From NCBI RefSeq assembly GCF_000472865.1, contig NZ_AXAP01000024.1, positions 8,926-72,925 of the forward strand: 64,000 nucleotides of DNA, in the 5' to 3' direction. The position numbers and the translations under genes were made by a program. Numbering within the stretch: the first letter of the stretch is position 1; every line of letters begins with the position of its first letter. The notes beneath the pieces are model-generated. The model ran no database searches. It was not told the origin of the DNA and saw nothing but the letters and a program-made list of their open reading frames with translations. Positions 9,639-18,905 of this stretch are shown here, one piece after another. The stretch is from Bradyrhizobium elkanii WSM2783 (lineage in GTDB: Bacteria; Pseudomonadota; Alphaproteobacteria; Rhizobiales; Xanthobacteraceae).

Positions 9639-11330
9639 TTAAGCCGCCCGTACCGATTCCAGGAACTTGCTGACCTCGACCTTGAGGCGGCTGCTGTCGC
9701 CGGACAACGCCTTTGCCGCCGACAGCACCTGCGAGGAGGCCGAACCGGTCTCGGTCGCGCCGCGCTGCACGTCGGTGATGTTGGCCGAGACCTGGTGGGT
9801 ACCCTGGGCAGCCTGTTGGACGTTGCGGGAGATTTCCTGCGTAGCCGCGCCCTGCTCCTCCACCGCCGCGGCGATGGTCGAGGAGATCTCCGACAGCCGT
9901 TCGATGGTGTTGCTGATTTCCTTGATCGCGTTCACCGAGTCCTGGGTGGCGGCCTGGATGCCGGTGATCTGCTGGCCGATCTCGCCGGTGGCTTTCGCGG
10001 TCTGCTCGGCCAGCGCCTTCACTTCGGAGGCGACCACCGCAAAGCCGCGGCCGGCCTCGCCGGCGCGTGCCGCCTCGATGGTCGCGTTCAGCGCCAGCAG
10101 GTTGGTCTGGCCCGCGATCGTGTTGATGAGCTCGACGACGTCGCCGATCCGTGCCGCCGCCTTCGAGAGCTCGCTGACACGGTCGTTGGTGCTGCGGGCC
10201 TGGCCGACGGCGTCGCCCGCCATCCGTGCTGATTCCTGGACCTGGCGGCTGATCTCGGTGACGGAGGATGACAGCTCCTCGGTCGCGGACGCCACCGACT
10301 GCACGTTGGTGGACGCCTCTTCCGAGGCGGAGGCGACCGTGGTGGTCAATTCCTGCGAGCGTGTGGCAGTCGAGGAGAGCGTGCCGGCCGCGGCTTCGAG
10401 CTGGGTCGAGGCGGAAGAGACGGTCTGGACGATCTCGCCGATCATGGTCTCGAAATTGCGGGTGATGGCGTCGACCCGGCGGCCGCGCTCGATCTTTGCT
10501 TCGGCGTCGGCGGCTGCAGCCTCGTCGGCGGCCTTCTTGGCGATCAACGCTTCCTTGAACACCTGAAGCGCATCGGCCATCGTGCCGATTTCGGTCTTCT
10601 CGCCCTGGTGCGGGACTTCGGCGGTCAGATCCCCATTTCCGAGCGCCTGCATCGGCTTGACGATGGAGGCGATCCCGGCCGAGACGTCGCGGATCAACAG
10701 GAAACTGATGGCGGCGCCAACAAGCACCGCTGCCAAGAGAATGGCAGCGAGTATCGCGAAGGCGGAAGAGTAGTTGGCGGCGGCGTCCTCCGCAGCCTTG
10801 TCGGCACCCACCTTGTTGAGCTCGATGTCCTTGAGGAGAATCGCGTCGGCGTCGAGCCCGATCTTGTTCACGGTCTTGCTGTTCAGCTCATGCGCGTCAT
10901 GCGGGATCTTGCCGACATCCCTGCGCGACAACGCCATCACCTCTTCGGTGCCCTTCCTGTATCGATCCCAGGTGTCCGACCATTGAGCATAGAGCGCCCG
11001 CTCCTCCCGGGAGGTGATCATCGTTTCATAGCTCTTGCGGGCCTTCATGTTGCCCTCGACAACGGTGACCAGAGTCTTCTCCGCGGCCAGCTTCTCCTCG
11101 AGCGTTTCCGAGAGCATGTGCTCACGGATCACGTTGCGGTAGGTAATGACACCAGCGCGAAGCTCACCGAGCACCCGGACGCTCGGCAGCCAGCTCGTCG
11201 TGATGTCGACCGTATTGGCATTGATCGCCTGCATGTTGCGGACGGCGAGGAGCCCCATGCCCGTCATCGCGAGGAGCAGCAGCGCAACCACGGTGATGAT
11301 CTTGGCGCGGATCGAGTATTTGGCGAACAT
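9639..11330 (-). CDS. Methyl-accepting chemotaxis protein
   Basis: Membrane chemoreceptor, 563 residues. It has a first membrane helix (about residues 11-30), a periplasmic four-helix-bundle type sensor (about 31-190), a second helix (about 190-212), a HAMP linker, and a cytoplasmic signalling domain. The signalling hairpin carries the highly conserved tip ([20 protein letters not shown], about residues 415-435), which contacts CheA/CheW. Ser/Thr/Ala/Glu-rich heptads flank it and hold the likely methylation sites. The ATG at 11330 puts the positively charged segment just before helix 1; an upstream in-frame ATG at 11378 would add a Pro-rich tail. No che genes are near, so it is an orphan receptor with unknown ligand. 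Confidence 0.92.
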   Translation of the reverse strand: MFAKYSIRAKIITVVALLLLAMTGMGLLAVRNMQAINANTVDITTSWLPSVRVLGELRAGVITYRNVIREHMLSETLEEKLAAEKTLVTVVEGNMKARKSYETMITSREERALYAQWSDTWDRYRKGTEEVMALSRRDVGKIPHDAHELNSKTVNKIGLDADAILLKDIELNKVGADKAAEDAAANYSSAFAILAAILLAAVLVGAAISFLLIRDVSAGIASIVKPMQALGNGDLTAEVPHQGEKTEIGTMADALQVFKEALIAKKAADEAAAADAEAKIERGRRVDAITRNFETMIGEIVQTVSSASTQLEAAAGTLSSTATRSQELTTTVASASEEASTNVQSVASATEELSSSVTEISRQVQESARMAGDAVGQARSTNDRVSELSKAAARIGDVVELINTIAGQTNLLALNATIEAARAGEAGRGFAVVASEVKALAEQTAKATGEIGQQITGIQAATQDSVNAIKEISNTIERLSEISSTIAAAVEEQGAATQEISRNVQQAAQGTHQVSANITDVQRGATETGSASSQVLSAAKALSGDSSRLKVEVSKFLESVRAA

Positions 11331-11507
11331 CTCAGAATCTCTTGGTGTTGCGCGTGTCGGGCACGTCGGGTGATGCAAGGTGCTTTGGTTTAGAAGGATG
11401 CCTTACTGGCAATCAAATCGCGCAACTTCTGAGGTCGCGTTAATTTGTCCCTCCGTAGAGTTACGGTAAATGAAAACCGTCACTAACAAATGAACGAAGC
11501 GATGAGA

Positions 11508-12785
11508 TCAGCGCATCAACGCAAGCGCGTCCGAGAAAAATTGCGGTCCGCCGAAATTGCCTGATTTCAAGGCGAGCAGCATCTCGCCTTTGTTCGCGCC
11601 GACCGCACGCAGAACTGGTACACCAGCGGCGATCTCCACGCCGACGAGAAAACCTGGAATTCGCAAACGATCGACCACGGCGCCTGACGTCTCACCACCG
11701 GCGACCACCAATCGACGCACGCCGTGTTCGACGAGACCTTCCGCGATGTCTGCCATCGCCTGCTCGATGGCATGCCCGGCTGCATCACGGCCATAACGGG
11801 ACTGCAGAGCTGCGACTTCGTCGGGCGTGGCGCTGCTGGCGATCAGCACCGGCCCTTCGCTGATCCGGTCGCGGGCCCAGGCGAGCGCGCGATGGACTTC
11901 ATCCTTGCCGGTCACGATCCGCTCGGGGTCGAGATGCAGCACGGCCATGCTGCGCTCGGCATTGGCGATCTGCTGCAGTGTCGCTTGCGAACAGCTTCCG
12001 GCGAGACAGGCGGCTGGCCCTCCGACCAGCGCCTCGGCCGTCACGCTTGCGGCTTCTGGCCTGACTTTTTCGGAGTCAACCAGCGCCCTAGCAAGCCCGA
12101 GCCCGATCCCGGAAGCGCCGACCGAAACGCGATGATCCAGCGCCACGGTGCCGATGGTGCCGAGGTCGCGGTCGAACACGGCATCGATGATGGCGGCGCC
12201 AAATCCGCCGGCGACGAGATCCGCAAGGCGCGCGCGAACAGCGTCCGGGCCACGCGCAACGGTGGCAAGGTCGACCAGCCCGACCTTGGTCCTGCTCTGG
12301 CATGCCAGCACGCGCACCAGGTTCGAGTCATGCATCGGGTTGAGCGGATGATCCTTGAGCGGGCTTTCATTCAACGGCACCGACCCGACGAATAGATTGC
12401 CCTGGTATACAGTGCGGCCGGTTTCCGGGAATGCCGGCGTGACTAGTACGATGTTGTCGCGGGAGTCCTCACGCAGCGCATCCATCACCGGGCCGATATT
12501 GCCAGCGTCGGTTGAATCGAAGGTCGAGCAGATCTTGAACAGCACATGCGAAGCGCCGCGGCTACGCAGCCATTTCTCGGCCGCGCGCGAGCGGGTGACC
12601 GCCTGGCTCGCCTCGATCGAGCGGCTCTTCAGCGAGACCACCACAGCATCGACCTCGGGCAAAGCGAGATCGTCCGATGGCACGCCAATCGTCTGCACCG
12701 TGCGCAGGCCGGCACGGGTCAGCGTGTTGGCGAGATCGGAGGCGCCGGTGTAGTCGTCGGCGATACAGCCCAGCGCCAAAGTCAT
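11508..12785 (-). CDS. otnK: 3-oxo-tetronate kinase
   Basis: ATP-dependent kinase of the DUF1537 four-carbon acid-sugar kinase family, phosphorylating 3-oxo-tetronate to 3-oxo-tetronate 4-phosphate. The 425-residue length fits. The N-terminal domain begins with the conserved ADDYTGASDLA (residues 9-19) for sugar-acid binding, and the C-terminal nucleotide-binding domain contains 'VVAGGETSGAVV' (about 362-373). Its ATG overlaps the otnI stop by 4 bases (ATGA), giving translational coupling. The product would be the substrate of OtnC, encoded divergently a little further upstream. Confidence 0.9.
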   Translation of the reverse strand: MTLALGCIADDYTGASDLANTLTRAGLRTVQTIGVPSDDLALPEVDAVVVSLKSRSIEASQAVTRSRAAEKWLRSRGASHVLFKICSTFDSTDAGNIGPVMDALREDSRDNIVLVTPAFPETGRTVYQGNLFVGSVPLNESPLKDHPLNPMHDSNLVRVLACQSRTKVGLVDLATVARGPDAVRARLADLVAGGFGAAIIDAVFDRDLGTIGTVALDHRVSVGASGIGLGLARALVDSEKVRPEAASVTAEALVGGPAACLAGSCSQATLQQIANAERSMAVLHLDPERIVTGKDEVHRALAWARDRISEGPVLIASSATPDEVAALQSRYGRDAAGHAIEQAMADIAEGLVEHGVRRLVVAGGETSGAVVDRLRIPGFLVGVEIAAGVPVLRAVGANKGEMLLALKSGNFGGPQFFSDALALMR

Positions 12786-13564
12786 GCTTTTGCTCCGGCA
12801 TAGGGCTTGAACCAGCCGAGGCCATCGACGGTCTTGCCACGCGGATTATATTCGCAGCCGACGAAGCCGGCATAGCCGAGCCGGTCGAGCTCATCGAACA
12901 GGAACGGATAGTTCAGCTCTTCGCCATCGGGCTCGTTGCGCGAGGGGATGCTGGCGATCTGGGTGTGGCCGATGATCGGCATCATCTCACGCAACCGCAT
13001 GGTGACATCGCCATGGATGATCTGGCAGTGATAGATGTCGAACTGCAACTTCAGGTTCGGAATCTTCAACTCGTTGATCAGATCACGTGCAAAGCCGAAA
13101 TCGTTGAGGAAATAGCCGGGCACGTTGCGTGGATTGATCGGCTCGATCACGACGTCGAGGCCATGCGGCGCGAAGAACTCGGCGGCCCATGTAACGGACT
13201 TATAAAATGCCTCGACCGCCTTGCTGTCGCTTCGGTCGGCAATGCCCGCCATCAGGTGCACGCGCTTGACGCCGGTCGCTTCCGCATAAGGGAGCGCGGT
13301 GGCGAGGCTCGCCTGCAGGTCGGCAAACCGCGCCGGCAGCGCCGCGAAACCTTTCTCTCCGGCCGCCCAATCGCCCGGCGGCAGGTTGAACAACGCCTGC
13401 GTCAGGCCGTTCTTGCGCAGCCGCTCGCCGATCTCCTTCGCCGGATGGTCATAGGGAAACAGGAACTCCACCGCGGTAAAGCCGGCTTTCGCCGCAGCCT
13501 CGAAACGGTCGAGGAACGCGACCTCGTTGAACATCATGGTGAGATTGGCGGCAAAGCGGGGCAT
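12782..13564 (-). CDS. otnI: 2-oxo-tetronate isomerase (hydroxypyruvate isomerase family)
   Basis: TIM-barrel isomerase of 260 residues, converting 2-oxo-tetronate to 3-oxo-tetronate in the pathway order LtnD, OtnI, OtnK, OtnC. Hydroxypyruvate-isomerase-family features are seen: an N-terminal 'ANLTMMFNE', 'HLMAGI' in the middle, and a C-terminal metal-site region 'GHTQIASIPSR...CEYNP'. It starts 12 bases after the ltnD stop and overlaps otnK by 4 bases. By sequence alone it could be called hydroxypyruvate isomerase (hyi); the operon context favours the tetronate role. Confidence 0.88.
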   Translation of the reverse strand: MPRFAANLTMMFNEVAFLDRFEAAAKAGFTAVEFLFPYDHPAKEIGERLRKNGLTQALFNLPPGDWAAGEKGFAALPARFADLQASLATALPYAEATGVKRVHLMAGIADRSDSKAVEAFYKSVTWAAEFFAPHGLDVVIEPINPRNVPGYFLNDFGFARDLINELKIPNLKLQFDIYHCQIIHGDVTMRLREMMPIIGHTQIASIPSRNEPDGEELNYPFLFDELDRLGYAGFVGCEYNPRGKTVDGLGWFKPYAGAKA

Positions 13565-13576
13565 CGCGTGTCCTTA

Positions 13577-14491
13577 TTAATTGTGTTCGCCGGGCAGCTT
13601 GGTGCCGGTGACGCGAGCGTACATCCGCGCCACCGAGGCGTCGTCATCACGCCCCATGCCGGCGGCGGCCGTCATCAGGAACATCTGCAGCGCCGCGGCT
13701 GCAACCGGCACCGGGAATTTCGCTGACCGAGCCATGTCCTGGATAATGCCCAGATCCTTGACGAAAATCTCCACCGCGCTGCGCGGCGTGTAGTCGCCGT
13801 CGAGCACATGCGGCATGCGGTTCTCGAACATCCAGGAATTGCCGGCGGAGGCCGTGATCACCTCATAGACCTTGCGGATATCGAGGCCTTGCTTGGCCGC
13901 GAACGCCATGGCCTCCGAGGCGGCGGCGATATGCACGCCGGCGAGTAGCTGGTTGATCATCTTGAACGCGGCGCCCTGCCCGGCCGCATCGCCGAGTTCA
14001 TAGAGCTTGGCCGCCATCGCATCGAGCGCGGGACGGGCTTTTGCGAACGCCGCCGCGCTGCCGGAAGCAAGGATGGTGAGTTCGCCCTGCGCTGCGCGCT
14101 GGGCACCGCCGGAGATCGGGGCATCCAGATAATGCCGACCCGTCGCCTCGAGCTTGGCTGCCAATCGCCGCGCCACATCAGGGTCCATGGTCGCGGAGGA
14201 GACGAACACGGATCCCTTCGGCAACGTCTCGGCGACGCCGTTCTCGCCGAACAGGATCGTTTCGGTCTGGGCGGCGTTGACGACCACGCTGACCACGATG
14301 TCGGCGCCATCGGCGGCTTCCTTCGGCGTCTTGGCGCCCTTGCCGCCGCCCTGGACAAACCGTGCGACGCTGTCGGCCGACACGTCGCAGCCGGTCACCT
14401 CAAAGCCTGCGCGCAACAGCGAGGTCGCCATGCCTGATCCCATCGAGCCGAGCCCGATCACGGCGACGCGGGTTTTTGACTGGTCAGGCAT
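13577..14491 (-). CDS. ltnD: L-threonate dehydrogenase (3-hydroxyisobutyrate dehydrogenase family)
   Basis: NAD-dependent beta-hydroxyacid dehydrogenase of 304 residues, predicted to oxidise L-threonate to 2-oxo-tetronate. It shows the Rossmann GLGSMGSG (residues 13-20), the substrate-binding 'DAPISGG' (123-129) and catalytic Lys177 within GAAFKMIN. The ATG at 14491 lies directly before the Rossmann strand; further in-frame upstream sequence is Arg-rich and unlike the family. It is the first gene of ltnD-otnI-otnK and diverges from otnC across about 90 bases. Erythronate or glycerate dehydrogenases are close relatives, so the exact stereoisomer is inferred. Confidence 0.85.
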   Translation of the reverse strand: MPDQSKTRVAVIGLGSMGSGMATSLLRAGFEVTGCDVSADSVARFVQGGGKGAKTPKEAADGADIVVSVVVNAAQTETILFGENGVAETLPKGSVFVSSATMDPDVARRLAAKLEATGRHYLDAPISGGAQRAAQGELTILASGSAAAFAKARPALDAMAAKLYELGDAAGQGAAFKMINQLLAGVHIAAASEAMAFAAKQGLDIRKVYEVITASAGNSWMFENRMPHVLDGDYTPRSAVEIFVKDLGIIQDMARSAKFPVPVAAAALQMFLMTAAAGMGRDDDASVARMYARVTGTKLPGEHN

Positions 14492-14583
14492 GCGGCGGTC
14501 CCTCACATTTTTCTTCAGGCTTGTCCCCTGCGTATCACGGCTTGGCCGCCGTGCCAAAGCGTGAGACAAGGCGACAAACGGGT

Positions 14584-15249
14584 ATGGCTGCCATGAGCGA
14601 AACAAAGCTCCGTGAGGAAATCTGCCGCTTCGGCCGCTCGCTGTTCGAGCGCGGGCTGACGTCGGGCTCGTCAGGCAATATCAGCGTGAGACTGGACGAT
14701 GGCGGCTGGCTGGTGACGCCGACCAATGCCTCGCTCGGTTTCCTCGACCCTGCCAGGATGTCGCGGCTCGATGCCGATGGGCGGCTGCTCTCGGGCGACG
14801 CGCCGACCAAGGAGGTGCCGCTGCACACCGCGCTTTACCAGACCCGCGGCGCGGCGCGTGCTGTCGTGCATCTGCATTCGACCCATTCGGTGGCTCTCTC
14901 GATGCTGCCCGAGATCGACCCGCGCGCCGCGCTGCCGCCGCTCACCGCCTATTATGTGATGAAATGCGGCCAGACCGCGCTGGTGCCTTATTATCGACCC
15001 GGCGATCCCGCGGTGGCCGACGCGATCAAGGGATTGGCGGGCAAATATTCGTCGGTGCTGCTCGCCAATCATGGGCCTGTGGTTTCAGGCGACACGCTGG
15101 AAGCCGCGGTGTTCGCGACGGAGGAACTGGAAGAGACCGCGAAGCTCTATCTGCTGCTGCGCGGGCTGAACCCGCGCTATCTCTCGCCGGAGCAGGTGGC
15201 GGATTTGACGAAGGTGTTCGGGCTGAAGCTGCCGGAGCATGGGCACTAG
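14584..15249 (+). CDS. otnC: 3-oxo-tetronate 4-phosphate decarboxylase (class II aldolase fold)
   Basis: Zinc-dependent class II aldolase/adducin-family enzyme of 221 residues, expected to decarboxylate 3-oxo-tetronate 4-phosphate to dihydroxyacetone phosphate. Visible family residues are the phosphate-binding 'GSSGNIS', the catalytic-Glu region 'PTKEVPLHTALY', the metal ligands in 'HLHSTHS' and the late His in 'ANHGPVV'. ATG at 14584 or 14593 are both possible; AAGG lies about 12 bases before the first. It is divergent from ltnD and completes the route from threonate/erythronate to central metabolism. Confidence 0.88.
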   Translation: MAAMSETKLREEICRFGRSLFERGLTSGSSGNISVRLDDGGWLVTPTNASLGFLDPARMSRLDADGRLLSGDAPTKEVPLHTALYQTRGAARAVVHLHSTHSVALSMLPEIDPRAALPPLTAYYVMKCGQTALVPYYRPGDPAVADAIKGLAGKYSSVLLANHGPVVSGDTLEAAVFATEELEETAKLYLLLRGLNPRYLSPEQVADLTKVFGLKLPEHGH

Positions 15250-15261
15250 CCCTTCCGAATT

Positions 15262-15349
15262 CGTCATGGCCGGGCTTGTCCCGGCCATCCACGTTCTTTG
15301 CATCCGGAAAGAAAGACCGTGGATGCCCGGGACAAGCCCGGGCATGACG
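15262..15349. repeat. Palindromic repeat family A, copy 2
   Basis: Arms 'cgtcatggccgggcttgtcc' and 'gggacaagcccgggcatgac' with inner 'ccatccacg' / 'cgtggatg'. Lies between convergent otnC and livF. Confidence 0.85.
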
Positions 15350-15364
15350 GAGAACCTACCGTTT

Positions 15365-15446
15365 CGTCGTTGCGAGCGAAGCGAAGCAATCCATTTTTCT
15401 CCGCGCGCGTGGAGAGGTGGATTGCTTCGCTGCGCTCGCAATGACG
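15365..15446. repeat. Palindromic repeat family B, copy 2
   Basis: Inverted repeat 'gttgcgagcgaagcgaagca' ... 'tgcttcgctgcgctcgcaat', directly after the family A element. It ends 10 bases before the livF stop codon. Confidence 0.85.
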
Positions 15447-15456
15447 GGGACGCGGA

Positions 15457-16161
15457 TCAAAGCCCCAGATAGGCCTTGCGCACGTCGGGGTTGGTGCTGA
15501 TCTCAGCCGCCGGGCCCTGCATCAGCACGCGGCCGGTCTGCAGGATGTAGGCGCGGTCGGCGATCTCAAGACATTCGGCCATGCGCTGCTCGACGATCAA
15601 CACGGTCATGCCGGCGTCGCGGATGCGCTTCACTGCCTGGAAGATCTCGTCGACGAGCTTTGGCATGATGCCCTGCGATGGCTCATCGAGCATCAACAGC
15701 CGCGGGCGGGTCATCAGCGCGCGGCCGATCGCGAGCATCTGCTGCTCACCGCCGGACAGCGTCTCGGCGCGCTGCTCCAGCCGCTCCGAAAGCCGCGGGA
15801 ACAATTTGAACACGAGATCGAGCGGCTCGTCACGATTGGCTTCACTGCGGTAGAGATAACTGCCGAGGCGAAGATTGTCGCGCACCGACAGGCGCGGAAA
15901 CAGCCGGCGGTTTTCCGGCACGAAGGCGATGCCGCCCGCGGTGATGACATGCTGCGGCTTGCCGTCGATCCGCACCCCGTCGAAAGTGACGGTGCCCGAG
16001 CGCGGGCGCTCGGCGCCGGCGATGGATTTCAGGAGCGTCGACTTGCCGGCGCCGTTGGCGCCGGCAACGCAGACGATCTCGCCCTTGGCGACCTCGATCG
16101 AGACCGCGGAGATCGCGACCAGCCCCTGATAGGCGGTGGTGACTTCATGCACCGACAGCAT
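15457..16161 (-). CDS. livF: Branched-chain amino-acid-type ABC transporter ATPase (LivF-like)
   Basis: Cytoplasmic ATPase of a HAAT-family importer, 234 residues, typical for LivF. It has Walker A GANGAGKS (34-41), the signature LSGGEQQML, and Walker B 'LLMLDEPSQGI', the last typical of LivF. The ATG at 16161 overlaps the 3' end of livG by 17 bases, so the genes are co-translated; a TTG four codons upstream is less likely. It is the last gene of livJHMGF. Confidence 0.9.
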   Translation of the reverse strand: MLSVHEVTTAYQGLVAISAVSIEVAKGEIVCVAGANGAGKSTLLKSIAGAERPRSGTVTFDGVRIDGKPQHVITAGGIAFVPENRRLFPRLSVRDNLRLGSYLYRSEANRDEPLDLVFKLFPRLSERLEQRAETLSGGEQQMLAIGRALMTRPRLLMLDEPSQGIMPKLVDEIFQAVKRIRDAGMTVLIVEQRMAECLEIADRAYILQTGRVLMQGPAAEISTNPDVRKAYLGL

Positions 16162-16876
16162 GACGATCCCCAAGATAGGCGGTGATGACTTTCGGGTCGC
16201 GCACGACCTCGGTTGGCTTGCCCTCGACCAGCACCTTGCCGAGATCGAGCACGATGGCGCGGTCGACCAGCGGCATCACGATCTCCATGACATGCTCGAC
16301 CATCAGCACGGTGACGCCGGTGTCGCGCACCTTGCGCACGAGTTCGACGCCGGTCTTGGCCTCCACCGGTGTCAGGCCGGTCAAGACTTCATCGAGCAGC
16401 AGCAGTTTTGGTTCGGTCGCGAGCGCGCGGGCCACTTCGAGACGCCGCTTCTCTGATGGCACCAGATCGCTTGCCAGCACGTTGGCACGCGTGCCGAGCC
16501 CGCAGAATTCCAGCACCTCATGCGCCTTGCGGCGGGCGACGCGCATCACGGTGTTGCGGATCAGCGCGCCGACGATGACGTTGTCGATGACCGTCATGGT
16601 CTCGAAGCTTTTCACCACCTGAAAGGTGCGGCCGATGCCACGCTGGCAGCGTTCCGCCGCCGGCAATCTCGTGACATCCTCGCCATCGAACCAGATCGAG
16701 CCTTGAGTGGGCGGCAGCACGCCGGCGATCAGATTGAACAGGGTCGACTTGCCGGCGCCGTTGGGGCCGATCAGCCCGACGATTTCGCCGCGGCCGACCG
16801 AGATCGAGACGTCGCTGTTGGCGACCAGGCCGCCGAACCGCTGCCAGACGCCACGGGTTTCCAGGAGCGCCGTCAT
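16145..16876 (-). CDS. livG: Branched-chain amino-acid-type ABC transporter ATPase (LivG-like)
   Basis: Second ATPase of the importer, 243 residues. Walker A GPNGAGKS (37-44), Walker B '[11 protein letters not shown]' and the LivG-type C-terminal tail ('VITAYLG') are present. The signature loop reads '[15 protein letters not shown]', with LVPSE in place of the canonical LSGGE of livF-type ATPases. This degenerate C-loop is visible in the sequence; some LivG-type subunits vary here. Its ATG overlaps the livM stop (ATGA). The substrate cannot be read from the ATPase. Confidence 0.88.
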   Translation of the reverse strand: MTALLETRGVWQRFGGLVANSDVSISVGRGEIVGLIGPNGAGKSTLFNLIAGVLPPTQGSIWFDGEDVTRLPAAERCQRGIGRTFQVVKSFETMTVIDNVIVGALIRNTVMRVARRKAHEVLEFCGLGTRANVLASDLVPSEKRRLEVARALATEPKLLLLDEVLTGLTPVEAKTGVELVRKVRDTGVTVLMVEHVMEIVMPLVDRAIVLDLGKVLVEGKPTEVVRDPKVITAYLGDRHAVGA

Positions 16877-17865
16877 CGCACGGCCGCCTTGCGCCAAAAG
16901 AACTTGGGCCGTGCGAACAAGCTCACCAGCCCGCGCGGCAGTGCGAGCGAGATCAGCACGATCAGCGTGCCGTAGACGATCAGGTCGACGCCGCGTCCCG
17001 AACCGCCGATGAAGGATCGGGTCAGTTCGGTCAGCGGGATCAGGATCACGGCGCCAAGCACCGGTCCCCACAGCGTGCCGATGCCGCCGAGCACCGCGGG
17101 CAGCGCCATCAGCAGCGAGAACTGGAAGCCCATCACGCTTTCAGGATCGATGTAGGAGACGAACTGTGCGTAGAAGCTGCCGCCGACGGCGACCAGGAAC
17201 GCGGAGACCGCTGCCGCCCCCATCTTGGAATTGAACACGACGACGCCAAGGCTTTCGGCGGCATCCGGATTGTCCTTCACCGCGCGCCACCAATAGCCCC
17301 ATTTGGAGTCCTCAAGCCACCAGGTGACGAACCAGGCGACGCAGGCGAGCGCCAGCGCGAAATAGAAATAAGGCAGCTTGCTGCGCGTGAACTGGAATTT
17401 CAGCCAGCTATCGCCACGCACCGGGATATCGATGCCGAGCGCCGCTCCCGCCCACTCCCAGTTCTGGATCAAGAGCAACCCGATCTCGGCAATCACGATG
17501 GTGGCGATGACGAAATAGTGCCCGCGCAGGCGGAAGCAGGGATAGCCCAGCGCCATCGCGATCAGCGCCGAGAGCGCGCCACCGGCAAGCATGCCGAACC
17601 AGGGCAGCACGCCGAACTTGGTGAACAACAGCGCGGTCGTATAGGCGCCGAGCCCGAAATAAAGCGCGTGGCCGAGCGAAATCTGCCCGCAATAGCCAGA
17701 CAGGATGTTCCAGCTCTGCGAGAGCGCCGCATACATCAGCGTCAGCACCATGACGTTCTGGACGTAGACGTCCTTCACGAACAGCGGCACCAGCGCGGCG
17801 ACGGCCGCAAGACAAAAGGCGATGATCAATTCGCGGCGGCGTCGTCTGGCGAAATCCTTGTCCAT
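16873..17865 (-). CDS. livM: Branched-chain amino-acid-type ABC transporter permease (LivM-like)
   Basis: Inner-membrane permease of 330 residues with about eight to ten hydrophobic segments. It carries LivM-family landmarks: '[23 protein letters not shown]' region (about residues 52-74) and the coupling-helix region '[23 protein letters not shown]' region (about 206-228). Its ATG overlaps the livH stop codon by one base (TAATG), and its own stop overlaps livG. It forms the transmembrane pore with LivH. Confidence 0.9.
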   Translation of the reverse strand: MDKDFARRRRRELIIAFCLAAVAALVPLFVKDVYVQNVMVLTLMYAALSQSWNILSGYCGQISLGHALYFGLGAYTTALLFTKFGVLPWFGMLAGGALSALIAMALGYPCFRLRGHYFVIATIVIAEIGLLLIQNWEWAGAALGIDIPVRGDSWLKFQFTRSKLPYFYFALALACVAWFVTWWLEDSKWGYWWRAVKDNPDAAESLGVVVFNSKMGAAAVSAFLVAVGGSFYAQFVSYIDPESVMGFQFSLLMALPAVLGGIGTLWGPVLGAVILIPLTELTRSFIGGSGRGVDLIVYGTLIVLISLALPRGLVSLFARPKFFWRKAAVR

Positions 17866-18743
17866 TACATCGACCCGAACAGGCCGCGCGGGCGGACGAA
17901 AACGACGAGCAGATAGACAGCGTAGATGCCGACCGATTTCAGCGAGGGCGGCAGGATCAGCGCGGTGGTCGCCTCGACCAGGCCGACGATGATGCCGCCG
18001 GCGAAGGCGCCGAACACGCTGCCGAAGCCGCCGAGCGCCACGGTGACGTAGGCGATCAGCGCGAAGGAGGCGCCGACGTCGGGATAGACATAGAAGAAGA
18101 TCGCCATGATCGCGCCGGCAAGACCAACGAGCGCCGCGCCGAGCCCCCAGCCGAGCGCGAATACCCGGTTCTTGTCGATGCCGACCAGCGCCACCGCACC
18201 CGCATCCTCACGCGTTGCCTCCAGCGCGCGGCCGAAATCGGTGCGGTGGATGAAGAAGTAGAGTCCCGCGAAGGCCGCGATCGACAGCAGCGCGCCGACG
18301 AGCTGCGGCTCCGGCAGGAAGATGCCGCCGACCGAGATAGTTTTCCCGCCGAGCCAGGAATTGGTGACGCTGCGATAGTCCGGCGTGAAGAAGAACTGCG
18401 CCAGTCCGCGCATCACGATGGCAAGGCCGAAGGTCGAGAAGATCTGCACCATGCCGGCATTGGCCTTGGCGCGCACGGCAAAGCGCACGATCAAGAGATA
18501 GACGATCGCCCCGAACACGAACAGAGCCGCCGCCACCAGCGGCGCCGACAATAGCGGGTCGATGGCGAAGAACGCGAACAGGAAGAATGTCGCGTACATC
18601 GCGATCATCAGGAACTCGCCATGGGCGAAGTTCACAACGTCCATCAGGCCGAAGATCAGCGCCAGCCCGACGGCGATCAGTCCATAGAGCAGCCCCATCA
18701 GGAGGCCGCTCGCCAGACTCTGGATAATGGTCTCGGCTGTCAC
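17865..18743 (-). CDS. livH: Branched-chain amino-acid-type ABC transporter permease (LivH-like)
   Basis: Inner-membrane permease of 292 residues. The start region contains the LivH landmark 'GLALIFGLMDVVNFAHGEF' region (about residues 26-44), and a later 'GLAGAIMAIFFYVYPDVG' region (about 202-219) is also typical. About eight membrane helices are apparent. It is separated from livJ by 162 bases that hold a family G repeat, so livJ and livHMGF may be unequally expressed. Confidence 0.9.
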   Translation of the reverse strand: MTAETIIQSLASGLLMGLLYGLIAVGLALIFGLMDVVNFAHGEFLMIAMYATFFLFAFFAIDPLLSAPLVAAALFVFGAIVYLLIVRFAVRAKANAGMVQIFSTFGLAIVMRGLAQFFFTPDYRSVTNSWLGGKTISVGGIFLPEPQLVGALLSIAAFAGLYFFIHRTDFGRALEATREDAGAVALVGIDKNRVFALGWGLGAALVGLAGAIMAIFFYVYPDVGASFALIAYVTVALGGFGSVFGAFAGGIIVGLVEATTALILPPSLKSVGIYAVYLLVVFVRPRGLFGSM

Positions 18744-18776
18744 TGCCGTTTCGCTCCTGTCAACAGATCACTCGAT

Positions 18777-18895
18777 GTCGTCCTGACGAAAGTCAGGACC
18801 CATAACCACGACTGCATCGAGGGATGGATGACAACCAATCATCGCGAGAACGCAGACCTGTGGTTATGGGTCCCGGGCCAAGCCCGGGAGGACGT
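18777..18895. repeat. Palindromic repeat family G, copy 1, inside the liv operon
   Basis: Left arm 'gtcgtcctgacgaaagtca' plus 'acccataaccac', right arm 'gtggttatgggtcccggg' plus 'gggaggacgt'. It fills the livJ-livH spacer; a similar element is at 24417-24535. Confidence 0.8.
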
Positions 18896-18905
18896 AGAGA
18901 GGTGC

